A DNA stretch of 64,000 bases from Streptomyces sp. ISL-87 (GTDB lineage Bacteria; Actinomycetota; Actinomycetes; Streptomycetales; Streptomycetaceae), in NCBI RefSeq assembly GCF_018614095.1, contig NZ_JAGGOY010000034.1, positions 47,783 to 111,782 on the forward strand. Reading direction: 5' to 3'. This document shows, piece by piece, positions 41,391 through 50,255 of the stretch (positions within the stretch are counted from its first letter, which is position 1; the number at the start of each line of letters is the position of its first letter). Below the pieces are notes generated by a model. The model ran no database searches. It saw only the letters and a list, made by a program, of their open reading frames with translations, and was not told where the DNA came from. Both the position numbers and the translations under genes were made by a program.

Positions 41391-43427
41391 CTAGTCCTGG
41401 GACCCGGGCGGGGGCATGGCCATGCCGCCCTGGCATCCGTCGAAGGACGCGTTGGCGCTGAACGCGTCGAAGCCCATTCCGAAGCGTGCGAAGGCCTCCC
41501 AGGCCCCGGTGCGGACCGCCGTGTACTCGGCGCTGGTCAGCGCCCGGCCCTCCATCGCCTTCAGGGCACGCAGGATCGCGTCGCGCGCAGTGAGGAACGA
41601 GGGGTTGCGCGGTGTGAGCTTCAGGCCGTCGACGACCGCCTGCCAGGTCACCCGGTAGCCCCGTTCCTTGCTGTCGAGCGCGCGGGTGGTCTTGCGCACC
41701 AGTTCCATGAGCGTGGCGCACCAGATCTCGCCGACGTTGTGAACCTCCCGGTAGTCCAGTCCGGAATTGCCGGGACCCGGGACCTGGCCCCGGCGCTTGC
41801 CGATGTGCGCGAAAGTGCCGGGGTACAGGCTGTCGTAGGGCCGTTGCCTGATGCCCCGGGGGTCGTCGACCACCCAGTTGCCGAGCACCGTACGCTCCTC
41901 GGCGCGCGAGAAGTTGATGATGCTGAGCGCGAAGAAGTCGCCCCACCCTTCGCCCATGGACTGCGACTGCTGCTCCCGCAGGCCGTTCGCGTCGGCGAGG
42001 CCGCCGACGAGGCGGTTGCTCACCCCGTGGCAGAACTCGTGGTAGACGACGTCCGCGTCATTGGCCGTGTGCCGGTTCGAGCCCGAGACCAGCCCCATGT
42101 TCATCTCGGCCGCCAGGCCGTCGGCCCTGGTGGCCATGTTCGCCGTGCCGGGGACCGGGCGCGGATGCGCGAAGGCGTGGACCGGGTCCGCGCCCTTGCC
42201 GCGGCCGGTGACGTTGACCATCTGGAAGTTCCCGAACTCCTCCGTGAAGCCGAGCATCATGAAGAAGTCGTGCATGTAGTTGCAGAAGTAGAAGATGTTG
42301 GTGACCAACTGCTCAGGACTGTTCACCAACGGGTTGAAGACCCCGTCGCCCCCCTGACCCACCGGGACCTCGAACGGCCGTGAGTCCCCGCCGAAGGCAA
42401 TCACGTTGTTGCCTTCGGTCGCCACCGTCCCATCGGTGGGCTTGGTCCAGGCCTCCGGGAAGCCCGGGGGCAGCCCGTCGGGAACCAGCGTGGGATAGTC
42501 CGTCGTCGGCGGCGGGAAGGTGACCTCGGTGAGGGCGCCCTCGTTCGGGTTGTGCCGGAAGACGGTCCCCGCGATCGCGTGGCTGGTCGCATCGTAGAAG
42601 TAGAGGATTTCGGGCGCGTTCGCGTCCGCCGCCCGCCCGTCGGCCTCGACGAAGGCGTGGTACTGAACGAGCAGGTGCTCCCGCGAGAACGTGAAGAACC
42701 AGGCGAGACGCGCATCGCCGCCCATGTAGAGGTACACGAGCCGGGCGGGGATTGCCTCCTCGAAGGCCCCCTTGGTGAAGGTCAGCGGCTGGTTGTTCTC
42801 CGGCTGCGCCGACAGGCGTTCGAAGCCCCGCGATATGTCGAGCGCGGGGAGTTCGTCCGTGCCGAAGGGTCCCCGGAGCGTGAGCGGCTCGGCGGCCTTC
42901 GCGGCCGCGACGCGCAGGGCGGTCTCGGCGGAGACCGAGGGCGTCACGGGAAGGTCGGGCGACACGCTCACAGTGTCGCCGACGACCCGGTCGACCGTGC
43001 CGTCCTCGAGCATCCACACCTTCGGCGCCATGCCCCATACTTCGATGCCGTTGAGCATCTGCTGAAGGCTCACGACGCGCATGCCCTCGCTGGTCGCCGT
43101 CACCGAGGGGTCGGCCTCGAACTCGGCCGGCTCGTTGGCCGCGAAGCCGATGGCCTCGGCCACGGAATCGACGTACTCCTTGGCGTGGGTGATGTAGAAG
43201 CCGTTGGGGAGGGGCGCCGGCGAGGGCGGGCCCTCGAACGCCGGAGCGCCGTCGGCCCTCAGCTCGCCCAAGTGCCCTGTGAACCGGTTCACCTTGCCGC
43301 GTTCGGCGATGAGGGTGTGGTTGACCTCGTCGGCGACCCGTTCGGTGTCGTCGAGGAAATGATCGGCGCCGGCGACTTCCACGAACCGGTCGTAGGTCAT
43401 GTCCCGCTTGTCGATCAACGTGGTCAT
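41391..43427 (-). CDS. M36-type (fungalysin-like) metallopeptidase without signal peptide
   Basis: About 678 residues from ATG 43427; GTG at 43436 would add three. The catalytic domain has VVYHEFCHGVSNRLVGG (HExxH zinc site) and a downstream MGEGWGDFFAL with the third-ligand Glu, typical of peptidase family M36. The N-terminal 300 residues resemble the FTP/propeptide region (GMRVVSLQQMLNGIEVWGMA). Unlike secreted M36 enzymes there is no signal peptide: the chain begins TTLIDKRDMTYDRFVEVAG. It is 39 bp downstream of the HAD-M28 gene and co-transcribed with it. Confidence 0.88.
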   Translation of the reverse strand: MTTLIDKRDMTYDRFVEVAGADHFLDDTERVADEVNHTLIAERGKVNRFTGHLGELRADGAPAFEGPPSPAPLPNGFYITHAKEYVDSVAEAIGFAANEPAEFEADPSVTATSEGMRVVSLQQMLNGIEVWGMAPKVWMLEDGTVDRVVGDTVSVSPDLPVTPSVSAETALRVAAAKAAEPLTLRGPFGTDELPALDISRGFERLSAQPENNQPLTFTKGAFEEAIPARLVYLYMGGDARLAWFFTFSREHLLVQYHAFVEADGRAADANAPEILYFYDATSHAIAGTVFRHNPNEGALTEVTFPPPTTDYPTLVPDGLPPGFPEAWTKPTDGTVATEGNNVIAFGGDSRPFEVPVGQGGDGVFNPLVNSPEQLVTNIFYFCNYMHDFFMMLGFTEEFGNFQMVNVTGRGKGADPVHAFAHPRPVPGTANMATRADGLAAEMNMGLVSGSNRHTANDADVVYHEFCHGVSNRLVGGLADANGLREQQSQSMGEGWGDFFALSIINFSRAEERTVLGNWVVDDPRGIRQRPYDSLYPGTFAHIGKRRGQVPGPGNSGLDYREVHNVGEIWCATLMELVRKTTRALDSKERGYRVTWQAVVDGLKLTPRNPSFLTARDAILRALKAMEGRALTSAEYTAVRTGAWEAFARFGMGFDAFSANASFDGCQGGMAMPPPGSQD

Positions 43428-43466
43428 GCTCGCCACCCGCTCCCTGGCTGTTGCGCTTGTGCGTTC

Positions 43467-45404
43467 TCAAAGGCCCGCGAGCGTGAGAGCGGCCGTCGTG
43501 ACGCCACGTGCGATCTCCGTCGCGTACTGCGTGTCGTGGTCCCTGTCGTCGAGCGTGTCGCCCGGTCTGTGGTACTGCCTGGTCCCGGTTGCCAGCACGC
43601 TGCCGTCGAAGAAGTTCTCGCAGACTGCGACGGCCGCCCACCCGCGCTCATGGAAGCTCGCGTGGTCGCTCCGGCCGGACGCCGGATCGTCGGCGCCGGC
43701 GAGCCGTTCGAGCGTGAGGCCGGAGGAAACCGCCGAGGTGGCCCGCTCCAGGCAGTCGCCGAGCTCGTTCGAGGCGGCCGCGGCCGGGCCGGGAACCGCC
43801 GAGCCCGCGTGGATCTCCACCGTGCGCACGCCGCCCTGCCGGCCTGCGATCATGTCCATCTGGAGGACACCGGCGATGCTGTCACCGGCCGCGGCCGCCG
43901 CCCGCGCGTAGACCTTGCTGCCTACGAGCCCCTGCTCCTCGGCGTTGAACAGGACGAAGCGGACCGTCCGCATCGGTGACCTGCCGGCGGCGACGATCGC
44001 GGTCAGGCATTCGGCCGCCGCCAGGACCGCCGCGATGCCGCTCCCGTCGTCGTCCGCGCCGGGCGCCGGATCGACGGCGGGATCGTAGCGACGGGGCCTG
44101 CCCTTGGAGTCCGTGAATTCGCCCTGGTCACCGGTCGAATCGAGATGCGCCGTGATGAGGACGGCCGCGTCCGACCCCTCGACACGGTGCTCCGCCTCGA
44201 CATTGGCGATCCGGTGGCCCCGCCAGGTGAACCGGTTGAGCCTGACCGTCAGACCGAGGTCGCGCAGCCGCTGGGCCAGTGCATCGGCCACGAACACGTT
44301 GTCCTCGCTCGCCGCGTCACGGCTGTGGACCTTCAGCGGCCCGCCTTCGACGAGCGCCGCGGCCCCCGAGACACGGGAGACGTGACCGCGCATGACCGCC
44401 GGGGTGACGGCCGCGCGCACCGCCTCGACGGTCTGCGGGTCGGGCATCGCGCGGGCGAACCCCGCGACCAGCCCCGCGGCCCGCGCCTCACCCGGGCGGG
44501 ACAGGAGAGTCGGGTCGGGGAGCAGCCGTTCGATGTGCCCGGGTTTCGCACCGGGCACATGGAGCCGCTCGACCAGGGCGCCGGCAGTGGCGGCGATGTA
44601 CACACCACCGGGAGCCGGACCGAGCGAGACGACCGTCGACCGCGTCGTGGCGAGCCCGTCCGCGACGAAGGCGAACGCGGCGGAGGCGCGCATGCTCTCC
44701 TCCACGGCGGGCTCGTCCACCGTGGCCCGGTCCGCGGGAGCCACCGGGCGGTCGTCCCGGAGGAGAAAAGCCGCCGTCTCCTCCACGGGACCGCGAAGGT
44801 CGGTCGTGAACCCGGCGTCTTCCAGCGCGCTCCTGCCGCGGCCGGTCGCCATGGCGAGGACGAGCCGGTCCGAGGAGACGTGCACGGGGACGACCTCGGT
44901 GGTTCGCGCGATCGCGTCGAGTGCGGCCAGATCGTGGCGTGCCGGCAGGCCGATCCTCGTCCAGAACACGGTGCGGCCCTCGAGTGCGGCGAGCGTGAAG
45001 ACCGGATGGGCCGCCGTACGCATCCCTGCCACGCGCGCGACCGCCCGCTCGTCGGGATCCTCGCCCACGAAGACGCATTCATCCGCCGCGGCGTCGGCAC
45101 TCGCAACCGCCTCATCGAAAATCCCGCGGCTGTCCTTCGCACCCCAGTGCCGAAGGTTCGCGTCCTCGAAGTACCGAACGTTCGCGTCCCCGAAACGGCC
45201 CTCGAAAGCGGCGTCGAGCGCCGCCTCGGCGCGGGCTCGTGCGGCCGCTCCGGTGCCCGGGTTCGAAATGATGCCCTTGCGCAGAGACGCAAAGGCATTC
45301 AGTGCCTCGAAGACGCGGGGCCGGGGACGGAAACTCAATGAGCCGTCGTCCTCGAAACTCACATCGGCGAGCGTTGCCCCGATGTCGAAGAACAGTACGG
45401 ACAT
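43467..45404 (-). CDS. HAD-like domain fused to M28 family aminopeptidase
   Basis: 645 residues from ATG 45404, with GGAAGG upstream. Residues 1-160 look like an HAD hydrolase: motif I SVLFFDIGATLADV, later ECVFVGEDPDERAVARVAG. The second Asp of the DxD motif is Gly (DIG), so phosphatase activity is doubtful. Residues 180-340 have no clear family. The last 260 residues are an M28 peptidase with all zinc ligands: ITAHLDS, GADDDGSG, FNAEEQG, QMDMIAG and QYHRPGD. No signal peptide is present. Together with the downstream M36 gene it forms a two-protease cytoplasmic operon beside the STAND system. Confidence 0.85.
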   Translation of the reverse strand: MSVLFFDIGATLADVSFEDDGSLSFRPRPRVFEALNAFASLRKGIISNPGTGAAARARAEAALDAAFEGRFGDANVRYFEDANLRHWGAKDSRGIFDEAVASADAAADECVFVGEDPDERAVARVAGMRTAAHPVFTLAALEGRTVFWTRIGLPARHDLAALDAIARTTEVVPVHVSSDRLVLAMATGRGRSALEDAGFTTDLRGPVEETAAFLLRDDRPVAPADRATVDEPAVEESMRASAAFAFVADGLATTRSTVVSLGPAPGGVYIAATAGALVERLHVPGAKPGHIERLLPDPTLLSRPGEARAAGLVAGFARAMPDPQTVEAVRAAVTPAVMRGHVSRVSGAAALVEGGPLKVHSRDAASEDNVFVADALAQRLRDLGLTVRLNRFTWRGHRIANVEAEHRVEGSDAAVLITAHLDSTGDQGEFTDSKGRPRRYDPAVDPAPGADDDGSGIAAVLAAAECLTAIVAAGRSPMRTVRFVLFNAEEQGLVGSKVYARAAAAAGDSIAGVLQMDMIAGRQGGVRTVEIHAGSAVPGPAAAASNELGDCLERATSAVSSGLTLERLAGADDPASGRSDHASFHERGWAAVAVCENFFDGSVLATGTRQYHRPGDTLDDRDHDTQYATEIARGVTTAALTLAGL

Positions 45405-45549
45405 CCCGGAGCCTTCCGAGAGAAGACCATCGGCCCGATCACCTCCATTTTCGCGTGGCTGTTGGGATACCGCATCCGGAAATATGATGGGCGTGCGCCT
45501 TTTCGCAGAGCCAAGACAGGGCACAAACAGGCGCACCTGGGAGCGGTCC

Positions 45550-46377
45550 ATGACCCCGCGTCGTCCCCCGCGGTCGGCGAGCGCCGACGACCTGCTGACC
45601 ACGCTAGGGCGGCTCACCGCCCAGGCGCGGGAAGGAGCGGTGCTCCAGCAGGCCCGGGTGCAACTGGCCGAGGCCCTGCAGCGCGAGATGCTGCCGGCCT
45701 CGCTCCCGTCCCTGCCCGGGCTGCGGACCGCCGCCCGCTACGCGCCCGCCCGGCACGGCCTGGACATCGGCGGCGACTGGTACGACGGCTTCCGGCTCAC
45801 CGCGGGCGCCCTCGCGTTCTCCGTCGGCGACGTACAGGGGCACGACGTCGAGGCGGCCGCCTTCATGGGACAGGTCCGGATCGGGCTCCGCGCCGTGGCC
45901 GCCACCGCCGGCGATCCGGGCGAGGTGCTGAGCCGGGCCAACGACCTCCTGCTGTCGGTGGACTGCGATCTCTTCGCGACCTGTACCTTCCTGCGCTTCG
46001 ATCCGGAGACATGGGAACTCCAGAGCGCACGGGCCGGCCATGTGCCCGCGCTCTGGGCCACCGTCGACGGCCAGTACGGCATGGTCGAGGACGAGGGCGG
46101 CCTCCCGCTGGGGATGCTGCCCGGGTCGGCGTACCCGGTGACCCGGCGCCGGCTGGCGAAGGCGGGCTCCTTCGTCCTCCTCACCGACGGCGTGGTCGAA
46201 GGGCCGTCATTCCCCATCGACGTGGGGCTGGAACGCGTGGCCCGGGTCGTCAGGGACGCGGCGGGCACCGATCCCGACGAGCTGGCCGCCGAAGTGATGA
46301 AGGTGGCCGACTCCACCGGCCACGCGGACGACGCCGCGGTACTCGTCCTCGCCCATGACGAGGCAGGACACCGCTAG
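45550..46377 (+). CDS. PP2C/SpoIIE-type serine/threonine phosphatase
   Basis: 275 residues from ATG 45550, with GGGAGCGG upstream. The SpoIIE phosphatase domain starts near residue 45 (LQREMLPASLPSLPGLRTAA) and has metal-site motifs DIGGDWYDGF, FSVGDVQGHDVEAA and LLTDGVVEG, ending HADDAAVLVL. Such proteins dephosphorylate anti-sigma-factor antagonists in stress signalling. It lacks PAS or GAF sensor domains, so its input is probably the neighbour: a MASE1 membrane sensor begins 29 bp downstream. It is divergent from the HAD-M28 operon. Confidence 0.92.
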   Translation: MTPRRPPRSASADDLLTTLGRLTAQAREGAVLQQARVQLAEALQREMLPASLPSLPGLRTAARYAPARHGLDIGGDWYDGFRLTAGALAFSVGDVQGHDVEAAAFMGQVRIGLRAVAATAGDPGEVLSRANDLLLSVDCDLFATCTFLRFDPETWELQSARAGHVPALWATVDGQYGMVEDEGGLPLGMLPGSAYPVTRRRLAKAGSFVLLTDGVVEGPSFPIDVGLERVARVVRDAAGTDPDELAAEVMKVADSTGHADDAAVLVLAHDEAGHR

Positions 46378-46406
46378 CGCGTGTCACGCTCCGCCCGGAA
46401 GCGGGG

Positions 46407-47375
46407 ATGCTGTCTGATGCTGTGGTGCGCACCGAGCAATGGCCACGTATCACCGGAGCTCTTCTACGTATCCTCGCCGTCGGCGCCGCCTACTACCTGA
46501 GCGGGCGGATCGGCCTGGTGCAACGGGTCGTCGTCGAAGGCTCGATCGTCACGCCGCTGTGGCTGCCCACCGGCATCGCCCTGGCCTGCCTGCTCTGGAT
46601 GGGCATCGGGATCTGGCCGGGCATCACGCTCGGAACCTACCTCGCCATCGCCGACCTCAGCACGTTCCGCCTCGTCGACGTCGGAATCCTCGCGGGGAAC
46701 ACCCTTGCCCCCGTGTGCGCCTACGCGATGCTCCGCCGGGCGGGATTCCGCGTCGAGATCGACCGGCTGCGCGACGGGCTGGCACTGGTCTTCCTCGGCG
46801 GCCTGCTGCCGATGCTGGTCAGCGCCAGCCTCGGGACCTGGACGCTGGTCGCCACCGGGAACCTGCCGGCGTCCCGATTCTGGTCGGTGTGGTGGGCGTG
46901 GTGGGCCGGCGACGCGATGGGCGTACTCGTGGTGACCCCGCTGCTGCTCGTCCTGCGCAGGGCCCGGCTGCCCCAACACGCCTACCGGATGGCCGAGATG
47001 GTGGCCCTGCTGGTCGCCGTCGCCGCCGTCACCCTGCTGGCCACCAGGAGTTCCCTCTCGCTGCTCTTCCTCATCTTTCCGTTGCTCATCTGGGCCGCCG
47101 TCCGCTTCCAGCTTTCCGGGACCGCGCCGTGCGTGCTGCTCGTGTCCGTCCTGGCGATCACCGCGGCGACCGACGGCGCCGGACCGTTCGCCCAGCACAC
47201 CCTCTTCGAGGTCATGGTCAACCTCCAGGCCCTCAACGGGTCGGCGGCCCTGGCGGCGTTGCTGCTGGCCGCACTGGTCACCGAGCAGAACAACATCCGC
47301 CTCAGGATCGAGCAGGCGTGCATGGACCTGGCCGAGGTGGTGGAGCACCTCGCCCCGGGGAGGCGGGAGAGCTGA
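46407..47375 (+). CDS. MASE1-domain integral membrane protein
   Basis: 322 residues from ATG 46407. Eight or so hydrophobic helices cover most of the protein (AVGAAYYLSGRIGLVQRVVV, TPLWLPTGIALACLLWMGIG, WWAWWAGDAMGVLVVTPLLL). The pattern SVWWAWWAGDAMGVLVV is typical of MASE1 sensor domains. No histidine kinase, GGDEF or PAS domain follows; only a short soluble tail (LRIEQACMDLAEVVEHL). It probably feeds the PP2C phosphatase just upstream, as two separate proteins of one sensing unit. Confidence 0.88.
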   Translation: MLSDAVVRTEQWPRITGALLRILAVGAAYYLSGRIGLVQRVVVEGSIVTPLWLPTGIALACLLWMGIGIWPGITLGTYLAIADLSTFRLVDVGILAGNTLAPVCAYAMLRRAGFRVEIDRLRDGLALVFLGGLLPMLVSASLGTWTLVATGNLPASRFWSVWWAWWAGDAMGVLVVTPLLLVLRRARLPQHAYRMAEMVALLVAVAAVTLLATRSSLSLLFLIFPLLIWAAVRFQLSGTAPCVLLVSVLAITAATDGAGPFAQHTLFEVMVNLQALNGSAALAALLLAALVTEQNNIRLRIEQACMDLAEVVEHLAPGRRES

Positions 47376-47521
47376 CGGGGGGCGCGGGGCGGGGCGCTGA
47401 ACAGGGCTCCGGGATCGTTAGGCTGTAGCCCGCGCCGACGCGAGGTCGGCTCGCCCTGGAAACAGGTCACACACCCGACATGCCGGGCCGGACGGTTGCG
47501 CGGCAGGAGATGGAGTCCTCC

Positions 47522-47878
47522 GTGGACGTGCAGCACTTCGAGCGGATCACCGCGTTCATCGAGGCACGGCTCACCTCGCTCTTCGACGAGGCGACCGGCA
47601 GCGAGCGGGGTTTCGCGATGGACGACACCTCCCGCGCGCTGCGGGCGCTGCGCAACGCGGTGCTGGAGGCTTCCGCGGTCAAGGGGCTGATCGAGAAGCG
47701 GGCGACGGCGGAGCCGGCGCTGCGCCGAGTCATCGACCAGTCCGTGGAACACCACTGGGACGTGCTGCGCGGGATCGCCCGGCAGTGGGAGGACCACGCG
47801 GACTTCGTCCGGGAGTTCAAGCGCCACGCGTGGGAGCTCGAAGCGCCCCCCGCCGCCGCGGCGACCGTCGAGAACTGA
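47522..47878 (+). CDS. Small DUF6221-like protein
   Basis: 118 residues from GTG 47522, which has GGAG 6 nt upstream; in-frame ATGs at 47510 and 47480 are alternatives. It begins DVQHFERITAFIEARLTSLF and contains ALRALRNAVLEASAVKGLIE and VLRGIARQWEDHADFVREF, the pattern I associate with DUF6221 proteins of Streptomyces. It is helical, cytoplasmic and of unknown role. It ends 23 bp before uppP and may share its transcript. Confidence 0.7.
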   Translation: MDVQHFERITAFIEARLTSLFDEATGSERGFAMDDTSRALRALRNAVLEASAVKGLIEKRATAEPALRRVIDQSVEHHWDVLRGIARQWEDHADFVREFKRHAWELEAPPAAAATVEN

Positions 47879-47901
47879 GTCCGTTCAACGACACCGCAAG
47901 G

Positions 47902-48747
47902 ATGATGCACGTGAGCGCGATCGGCATTGGGCAGGCAGTGATCCTCGGCGTGGTCGAGGGGGTGACGGAGTTCCTGCCCGTCTCCTCCACCGGCCACCTG
48001 AAGATCACCGAGGGGCTGATGGGCATCCCGGTGGACGACAAGGCGGTCGTCGCGTTCACGGCGGTCATCCAGGTGGGGGCCATCGCCGCGGTGCTCGTGT
48101 ACTTCTTCAAGGACATCGTGCGGATCGTCTCCGCGTGGGGGCGCGGCCTGGCCAACCGGGAGGAGCGCTACCACCACGACTACAAGTTCGCCTGGTGGGT
48201 CATCTACGCCACCGTTCCGATCGTCGTCGTCGGGCTCGCCGCGAAGCCGCTGATCGAGGGGCCGCTCGCCTCCCTGTGGGTGGTGGCCGGGTCGTTGATC
48301 GTCGGCAGCGGCCTGATGTGGGCGGCCGACCGGATGGGCCGTCACAAGCGGGGCGAGGACGACACCTCGCTGGGGGACGCCATGCTCGTCGGCTCCTCCC
48401 AGATCCTCGCCCTGCTCTTCCCCGGCTTCTCCCGCTCCGGCGCGACCATGTCCACCGGACTGATCCTGGACCTCGAACGCGTCGCCGCCACCCGCCTGTC
48501 GTTCTTCCTGGGCATCCCGGCCCTGACCGGCGCCGGCCTGTACGAGCTGAAGGACGCGGTCGGCGCCGGAGTGGACACCACCCCGCTCGTCGTCGGCACG
48601 GGGGTGTCCTTCGTCGTCGCCTACGCCTCGATCGCCTGGCTGCTGAAGTTCGTCGCCAAGCACTCCTTCAACGCCTTCGTGGCCTACCGGATCGTCATCG
48701 GGATCCTGCTGTTCGGCCTGCTGGGGACGGGCGTCCTGAACGCCTGA
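47902..48747 (+). CDS. uppP: Undecaprenyl-diphosphate phosphatase
   Basis: 281 residues from ATG 47902 (ATG 47905 and GTG 47911 are also possible). The UppP/BacA signatures are complete: LGVVEGVTEFLPVSSTGHL near the N-terminus and LLFPGFSRSGATMSTGLIL at mid-protein, with about eight membrane helices. It recycles the lipid carrier undecaprenyl pyrophosphate for peptidoglycan and other wall polymers, and can confer bacitracin tolerance. Confidence 0.96.
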   Translation: MMHVSAIGIGQAVILGVVEGVTEFLPVSSTGHLKITEGLMGIPVDDKAVVAFTAVIQVGAIAAVLVYFFKDIVRIVSAWGRGLANREERYHHDYKFAWWVIYATVPIVVVGLAAKPLIEGPLASLWVVAGSLIVGSGLMWAADRMGRHKRGEDDTSLGDAMLVGSSQILALLFPGFSRSGATMSTGLILDLERVAATRLSFFLGIPALTGAGLYELKDAVGAGVDTTPLVVGTGVSFVVAYASIAWLLKFVAKHSFNAFVAYRIVIGILLFGLLGTGVLNA

Positions 48748-48778
48748 CCGCACGCGGCTACGACCTGCCGGGACCGTT

Positions 48779-49444
48779 TCACGGCGTCGGCGCGGCTGCC
48801 GCCGCCACCCGGCGCCGCAGCATTTTGCGTGCGTACAGCAGGTGCACGATCGCCTCGGCGGCCAGGAGCAGTACGACCACCCAGGGCGCGAGGTGTCCGG
48901 AGCCCAAGACGACGAGCAGCGGGATGCCGATGCCCGGCACGGCCCACACGGCGACGGAGGACGGGGGGCGCTTGTAGCGCAGCGCGATGCACGCGTGGGC
49001 CGCATGGTAGAGGGCCAGGCCGCCCGCCAGGGCCCAGACGGCGCCGGACGGCAGATGGGCGTGGTCGGCTTCCTCGACGGCGGTGGCCAGGCCGCCGGCC
49101 ATGCCCAGGACGGCCGCGGTCACGAAGAAGTGGAGGAAGCCGCCGACGTCGCGGGCCAGGAGGTAGGCCTCGCGGTCCTGCGCGGCGGCGAACATCAGCT
49201 CGGCCGATGCCGCGCCGAAGTCGAAGTACGACCACCACAGCGCGGCGAGCAGCACGAAGCCGAGGACCCCGACGAATCCGGCCCGCAGGGTCCAGGCGTG
49301 GTCGGCGGTGGTCGTCGGCCACCACAGCCCGAGGAGGACGAGCCGCGTGCCGGCGTAGCAGAGGGCATACACGGACCCGCGGCCCGCGTCCGCCTCGGGC
49401 ACCGCGGCGGCCATGACGGCGAGGCAGAGCATGGCGGCCAGCAT
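48779..49444 (-). CDS. LtrA-like membrane protein, 5'-truncated
   Basis: 221 residues from ATG 49444. It is a multi-helix protein matching part of the low-temperature-requirement A (LtrA) family: LAALWWSYFDFGAASAELMF, FLHFFVTAAVLGMAGGLATA and the C-terminal IVHLLYARKMLRRRV. Homology continues in frame upstream of the ATG (SANLFVDNRPRRRLL) to about 49500, then stops against the neighbouring gene. The first LtrA helices (the LELFFDLVFV region) are missing. The remaining frame may be expressed but is likely a decaying gene. Confidence 0.68.
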   Translation of the reverse strand: MLAAMLCLAVMAAAVPEADAGRGSVYALCYAGTRLVLLGLWWPTTTADHAWTLRAGFVGVLGFVLLAALWWSYFDFGAASAELMFAAAQDREAYLLARDVGGFLHFFVTAAVLGMAGGLATAVEEADHAHLPSGAVWALAGGLALYHAAHACIALRYKRPPSSVAVWAVPGIGIPLLVVLGSGHLAPWVVVLLLAAEAIVHLLYARKMLRRRVAAAAAPTP

Positions 49445-49554
49445 GAGGAGCCGACGGCGCGGCCTGTTGTCGACGAAGAGGTTCGCCGACACCGTGAGGT
49501 TGCGATGCACCGCACCGGACGCCGCGCCCCGGCAAACCTTTCCGGCCACGGCAC

Positions 49555-50118
49555 CTAGGCGGCGAGGCCCGTGAGGATCTCGGCGCCCGGAAGACCGGCC
49601 AGTGCCTGCCCGGGCAGGATCAGCTTGCCCCGGCGCCGCCCGCTGCCGACGAGGACGAACGGGGCCGCGACCACCGCCGCGTCGATCAGCAGGGGCCACG
49701 CGGCGGGGAGGCCGACCGGCGTGATGCCGCCGTACTCCATGCCGGTCGCGCCGACCGCGGTGTCCACCGGGGCGAAGGACGCCTTGCGGGCCGCGAGGTG
49801 CCTGCGCACGACGCCGTTGACGTCCACGCGGGTGCCGGCCAGCGCCAGGCAGGCGGCCAGGGTCGTGTCCCCGCCCCGCTTCGCGGCGACCACCACGCAG
49901 TTCGCGGAGGCGTCCAGGGGTACGTCGTAGGCCTCGGAGAACACGGCGGTGTCGGCCTTGGCGGGGTCGGTGTCCACGTACAGCACGGACCGCGCCGCCT
50001 CGGGCGCGTCCCAGCCCTTCAGCGCTTCGGCCACGGGTCCGGCGAGCTGGTCCCACACGTCCAGTGCCCTGCGGACGGTCGTGAAGTTCCCGAACGGTGC
50101 CTCTGCCTGGTCGTTCAT
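49555..50118 (-). CDS. YbaK/aminoacyl-tRNA deacylase-like protein
   Basis: 187 residues from ATG 50118. It has the YbaK/ProX editing-domain pattern: NCVVVAAKRGGDTTLAACLA, ARKASFAPVDTAVGATGMEY, GGITPVGLP, and LVGSGRRRGKLILPG. Such proteins hydrolyse mischarged tRNAs in trans. The conserved Lys is probably within AAKRGG. TAGAGT ends 7 nt before the ATG, and no ribosome site is seen, so it is likely leaderless. Confidence 0.9.
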   Translation of the reverse strand: MNDQAEAPFGNFTTVRRALDVWDQLAGPVAEALKGWDAPEAARSVLYVDTDPAKADTAVFSEAYDVPLDASANCVVVAAKRGGDTTLAACLALAGTRVDVNGVVRRHLAARKASFAPVDTAVGATGMEYGGITPVGLPAAWPLLIDAAVVAAPFVLVGSGRRRGKLILPGQALAGLPGAEILTGLAA

Positions 50119-50255
50119 GGGACGGACTCTAGCGAACCGCGCGGTGTAGTCATCCTTGACGGTCCTGGCGCCGGAGGGTAGCCCTGGGCGGCGGCGGGAA
50201 TCATGAAAGGACGCCCGCCCGCCGGGCCTTGAGGTCACGAGTCCAGGGAGTACGT

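Noticed and set aside
46456..47460. tRNA or other structured RNA in intergenic gaps
   Set aside because: Gaps were read for cloverleaf arms and conserved TTCGAAT-type loops; none fit. The small inverted repeats are terminators or operators.
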